A model generated the notes under the pieces. It ran no database searches and was not told the origin of the DNA. It saw only the letters and a list, made by a program, of their open reading frames with translations. Shown here in pieces: positions 61,202-64,000 of a DNA stretch of 64,000 nt (position 1 is its first letter; each line of letters opens with the position of its first letter). The position numbers and the translations under genes are program-made. Where the stretch lies: the NCBI GenBank assembly GCA_017541305.1, contig JAFXZJ010000028.1, forward strand, positions 1-64,000, written 5' to 3'. Source of the DNA: Clostridia bacterium (GTDB lineage: Bacteria > Bacillota > Clostridia > Christensenellales > CAG-138).

Positions 61202-64000
61202 ATGGCAGGCAGGCAGATTTTAAACGTATTGCACGGAAGCGGCGAATACACGCGGCTGGTTTCATCCCTTCAAAACGCCGAAGGGCCGCTGAGCGTGTTC
61301 GGCCTGGGCGAAGCACACAGGGTGCACGCCGCAGCGGCGCTCTATTATGACACGGGCAAGCCGGTGCTCTTCGTTGCGCCAACGGGCATTGCGGCGGTCA
61401 AATGCCGTGAGGAGCTGCTTCACTACATTCCCGACGCGCTCCTCTTCCCCGCCCGCGAGCTGCCGCTTGCCGTGAGGCATTATACCGAATCCCCCTCCGT
61501 TACGAGCCAGAGGCTTGCCTGCATGATGCGCGAGCTTGAGGGCCCGCCCGCGTTCTGCGTGACGAGCATCGAGGCGCTGATGCAGCGCATGGCTCCGCCG
61601 GAGCTGATCATAAACGCTCATACCGAGGTGGAGCCCGGACTGCGCATCGACCCGGATAAGCTTTTGAAGCGCTTTATCGACGCGGGCTACGTCAGGGAGG
61701 ATATCTGCGAAGGCCCCGGGCAGGTGACAAAGCGCGGCGGCTATATCGACATATTCCCCCTTACCGCGAAAAATCCTGTAAGGATCGAATTTTTTGACGA
61801 CGAGGTTGACACTCTGCGCGAGTTCGATCCCATCACGCAGCGCTCGACCGAGAACGTATCACGTGCGGATATACCTCCCGCAAGCGAGCTGCCTCTCAAT
61901 AAGGATCTCCGTCAGAAGGGCATTGCGGCCCTGCGCGGACGCCCCGGGTTCGAGGAGGAGACCGAAACGCTGAGAGAGGGCGGCACGCCCGACAACGCGA
62001 ACATGCTGCTGCCGCTCTTCTGCCGCGACGAGGTGAGCTTTCTTGATTATCTGCCCAAGGACGCCGTGATATTGGTCGACGAGCCCTCGAGAGCCGAGGA
62101 AAGCGGCAAGATCATATTCGAAAACTTTCTTGAAGGTCTTTCCTCGGTCATAAGGGACGGCATTGGCCACCCCATGCAGGAGGGGTTGGTGCATTCCGCG
62201 ATGGACACGATAACCGCGCTGGATACTCCCCGCACGGCGATGCTTTTTTCGCTGACGAGGAGCTATGGGCTGATACACACAAAGGGCCTGGTGCGCTTTG
62301 AAACACGCCCCGCGCCGCGCTATATGGGGCGCGGAGAGCTTCTGCGTGACGATATCAATTCATGGAAGCAAAAGGGCTATACCGTGCTGATCTACGCCGG
62401 CAAACACGGCGAAAGGACGCGCGACTCGCTCTCGGATCTGGGGCTGGACATTCCCTATGCCGCGGAGCTAACAAGGCCGCCCATCCCGCGCGAGGTGCTG
62501 ATCCTGGGCGAAGCGCTTCCCAAGGGCTTTGAATACCCCGTGCTGAAGCTTGCCGTCGTTTCCGAATACGAGGTGTACGGCACCGAGGCAAGGGTCGAAA
62601 AGGCGCACACTAAAAAGCGCGCCGCACTTGCTTTTTCGGATCTTGAGGTGGGCGATCTGGTCGTACACGAAGCGCACGGCATAGGGCGCTTCACCGGAGT
62701 TAAAACGCTGACCGTGGACAAGAGCACGCGAGATTACATCGAGCTTTTGTACCTTGCCGGCGACAAGCTTTACATCCCGACCGATCAGCTCGACAGGGTG
62801 CAGAAATACATAGGCGGCGACGAATCCAAGGCCAAGCTTTCGCGTTTGGGCTCGGGCGAATGGCAGCGTACGGTCGAAAAGACGCGCGCCTCCGCCAAGA
62901 AGCTTGCGTTCGACCTTGTAGCGCTCTATGGCGAGCGCAGCCGTATAAAGGGCTATGCCTTCTCCCCCGACACCCCCTGGCAGGCGCGGCTTGAAGCAAG
63001 CTTTCCGCACGTGGAAACGCCCGATCAGCTGACGAGCATACAGGAGATCAAGGCCGATATGGAATCCGACAGGATAATGGACCGCCTGCTTTGCGGCGAC
63101 GTGGGCTATGGCAAAACGGAAGTCGCCCTTCGCGCGGCGTTCAAATGCGCTATGGACGGCAAGCAGTGCGCCGTGCTGGTGCCGACCACGATACTCGCAC
63201 AGCAGCATTACAACACGTTCTCGTCACGCTTTTCGGGGTTCCCGATCAACGTGGAGCTGCTATCGCGCTTCCGCACCCCGCACGAGCAGGAGCTGATAAA
63301 GGAACGCCTTAAAAAGGGCGACGTGGACGTCATAATAGGCACCCACAGCCTGCTTGCCAAATCGGTGAAGTTCCGCGATCTGGGGCTGCTCGTGATCGAC
63401 GAGGAGCAGCGCTTCGGCGTGAATCACAAGGAGCAGATAAAGGAGCTTAAAAAGTCGGTCGACGTGCTGACGCTCTCCGCAACGCCCATTCCCAGGACGC
63501 TGCACATGAGCCTTGCCGGCATACGCGACATGAGCGTTATAGAAACGCCTCCCGAGGCGCGCTACCCCGTGCAGACGCTCGTATGCGAATACAACGAGCA
63601 GATGATAAGGGAAGCGGTTTTAAAGGAGCTTGCGCGCGGCGGGCAGGTCTACTTCCTCTACAACTCGGTAAAGACGATGGAGCTTTTTGCCGACAAGCTT
63701 CACGAGCTGATCCCCGAAGCGCGCATTGCTTTCGCTCACGGGCAGATGCCCGAGCGGCGTCTTGAAAAGACCATGCTCGAATTCATGGAGGGCAAATACG
63801 ATCTTCTGCTCTGCTCCACCATAATCGAAAACGGGCTCGATATTTCAAACGTGAATACCATGATAATCTATGACGCTGACACGCTGGGGCTTTCGCAGCT
63901 TTATCAGCTGAGAGGCCGCGTGGGCAGGGGCGCAAGGCTGGGCTATGCCTATCTCACCTTCAGGCAGAACAAGGTGCTGACCGAAATCGCCGACAAGCGC
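61202..64000 (+). CDS. mfd: Transcription-repair coupling factor Mfd (3' end outside window)
   Basis: Open to the right edge, 933 codons of about 1150 expected. UvrB-homology part (1-350; [30 protein letters not shown]), RNA-polymerase-interaction domain (about 480; [18 protein letters not shown]), and translocase motifs: Walker [15 protein letters not shown] (about 630), DEEQRFG (about 733), [15 protein letters not shown] and [21 protein letters not shown]. It removes stalled RNA polymerase at DNA damage and recruits UvrA. The start is the ATG at 61202 with AAGGA 8 nt upstream. Confidence 0.96.
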   Translation, partial: MAGRQILNVLHGSGEYTRLVSSLQNAEGPLSVFGLGEAHRVHAAAALYYDTGKPVLFVAPTGIAAVKCREELLHYIPDALLFPARELPLAVRHYTESPSVTSQRLACMMRELEGPPAFCVTSIEALMQRMAPPELIINAHTEVEPGLRIDPDKLLKRFIDAGYVREDICEGPGQVTKRGGYIDIFPLTAKNPVRIEFFDDEVDTLREFDPITQRSTENVSRADIPPASELPLNKDLRQKGIAALRGRPGFEEETETLREGGTPDNANMLLPLFCRDEVSFLDYLPKDAVILVDEPSRAEESGKIIFENFLEGLSSVIRDGIGHPMQEGLVHSAMDTITALDTPRTAMLFSLTRSYGLIHTKGLVRFETRPAPRYMGRGELLRDDINSWKQKGYTVLIYAGKHGERTRDSLSDLGLDIPYAAELTRPPIPREVLILGEALPKGFEYPVLKLAVVSEYEVYGTEARVEKAHTKKRAALAFSDLEVGDLVVHEAHGIGRFTGVKTLTVDKSTRDYIELLYLAGDKLYIPTDQLDRVQKYIGGDESKAKLSRLGSGEWQRTVEKTRASAKKLAFDLVALYGERSRIKGYAFSPDTPWQARLEASFPHVETPDQLTSIQEIKADMESDRIMDRLLCGDVGYGKTEVALRAAFKCAMDGKQCAVLVPTTILAQQHYNTFSSRFSGFPINVELLSRFRTPHEQELIKERLKKGDVDVIIGTHSLLAKSVKFRDLGLLVIDEEQRFGVNHKEQIKELKKSVDVLTLSATPIPRTLHMSLAGIRDMSVIETPPEARYPVQTLVCEYNEQMIREAVLKELARGGQVYFLYNSVKTMELFADKLHELIPEARIAFAHGQMPERRLEKTMLEFMEGKYDLLLCSTIIENGLDISNVNTMIIYDADTLGLSQLYQLRGRVGRGARLGYAYLTFRQNKVLTEIADKR

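Overview
This window looks like the chromosome of an anaerobic, probably gut-dwelling, spore-forming Clostridia-type Bacillota with a fairly high GC content. The evidence for anaerobic life is a pyruvate:ferredoxin oxidoreductase, a reverse rubrerythrin and a ferredoxin-type aldo/keto reductase. The evidence for sporulation is spoIIAA-spoIIAB-sigF and cotJA-cotJB-cotJC. Sigma-A promoters with exact 17-nt spacers and strong GGAGG ribosome binding sites are common. I cannot name the species. No rRNA, tRNA or CRISPR array was seen.

Layout. (1) 1-6787, minus strand: three paralogous secreted cohesin-like proteins. One has nine tandem domains and runs off the left edge. The other two have one domain each, a long Pro/Thr repeat stalk and a PPxTG-type C-terminal wall anchor. 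Each has its own promoter. (2) 7011-25329, minus strand: one about 18-kb exopolysaccharide/capsule operon. It starts with a membrane UDP-GlcNAc dehydratase, followed by four glycosyltransferases, a Wzy-type polymerase, an acetyltransferase, a Wzx-type flippase, capE-capF-capG for UDP-L-FucNAc, a metallophosphoesterase, an Ig-like membrane protein, and two complete tyrosine kinases (BY-kinases) with Tyr-rich tails. (3) 25369-28643, minus strand: a cobalamin-riboswitch operon. It encodes a dockerin-bearing DUF4430 protein, an alpha/alpha-toroid surface protein and a DUF4430 lipoprotein. Together these look like the two halves of a transcobalamin/intrinsic-factor protein, split into separate surface proteins. 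One carries a dockerin, and the nearby proteins of region 1 carry cohesin-like domains. (4) 28659-36447: a membrane protein, a clostripain-like protease, the cotJ operon, an aldo/keto reductase and a HExxH lipoprotein. (5) 36537-44060: a MITE-like repeat, nifJ, a PhzF protein, a TPR regulator, and an AT-rich module (SHOCT membrane protein, ribbon-helix-helix protein, divergent HTH regulator) that looks acquired. (6) 44070-49087: hrcA-grpE-dnaK-dnaJ behind a perfect CIRCE operator. (7) 49155-54872: spoIIA operon, aroB, a YdcF protein on a probably leaderless mRNA, a GNAT, a lipoprotein and reverse rubrerythrin. (8) 54880-57510: an AT-rich repeat island. Two unrelated minus-strand genes sit between homologous flanks. 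Each has the same structured leader RNA with a terminator/antiterminator upstream, and the same terminator plus a tyrosine-recombinase C-terminal remnant downstream. (9) 57555-64000, plus strand: two zinc-ribbon proteins, ttcA, an S41 protease and mfd (cut by the right edge).

The two most interesting systems are the proposed surface corrinoid-capture system (regions 1 and 3) and the duplicated leader RNA of region 8. In the leader RNA, compensatory base changes preserve a closing stem, a terminator and a competing antiterminator.
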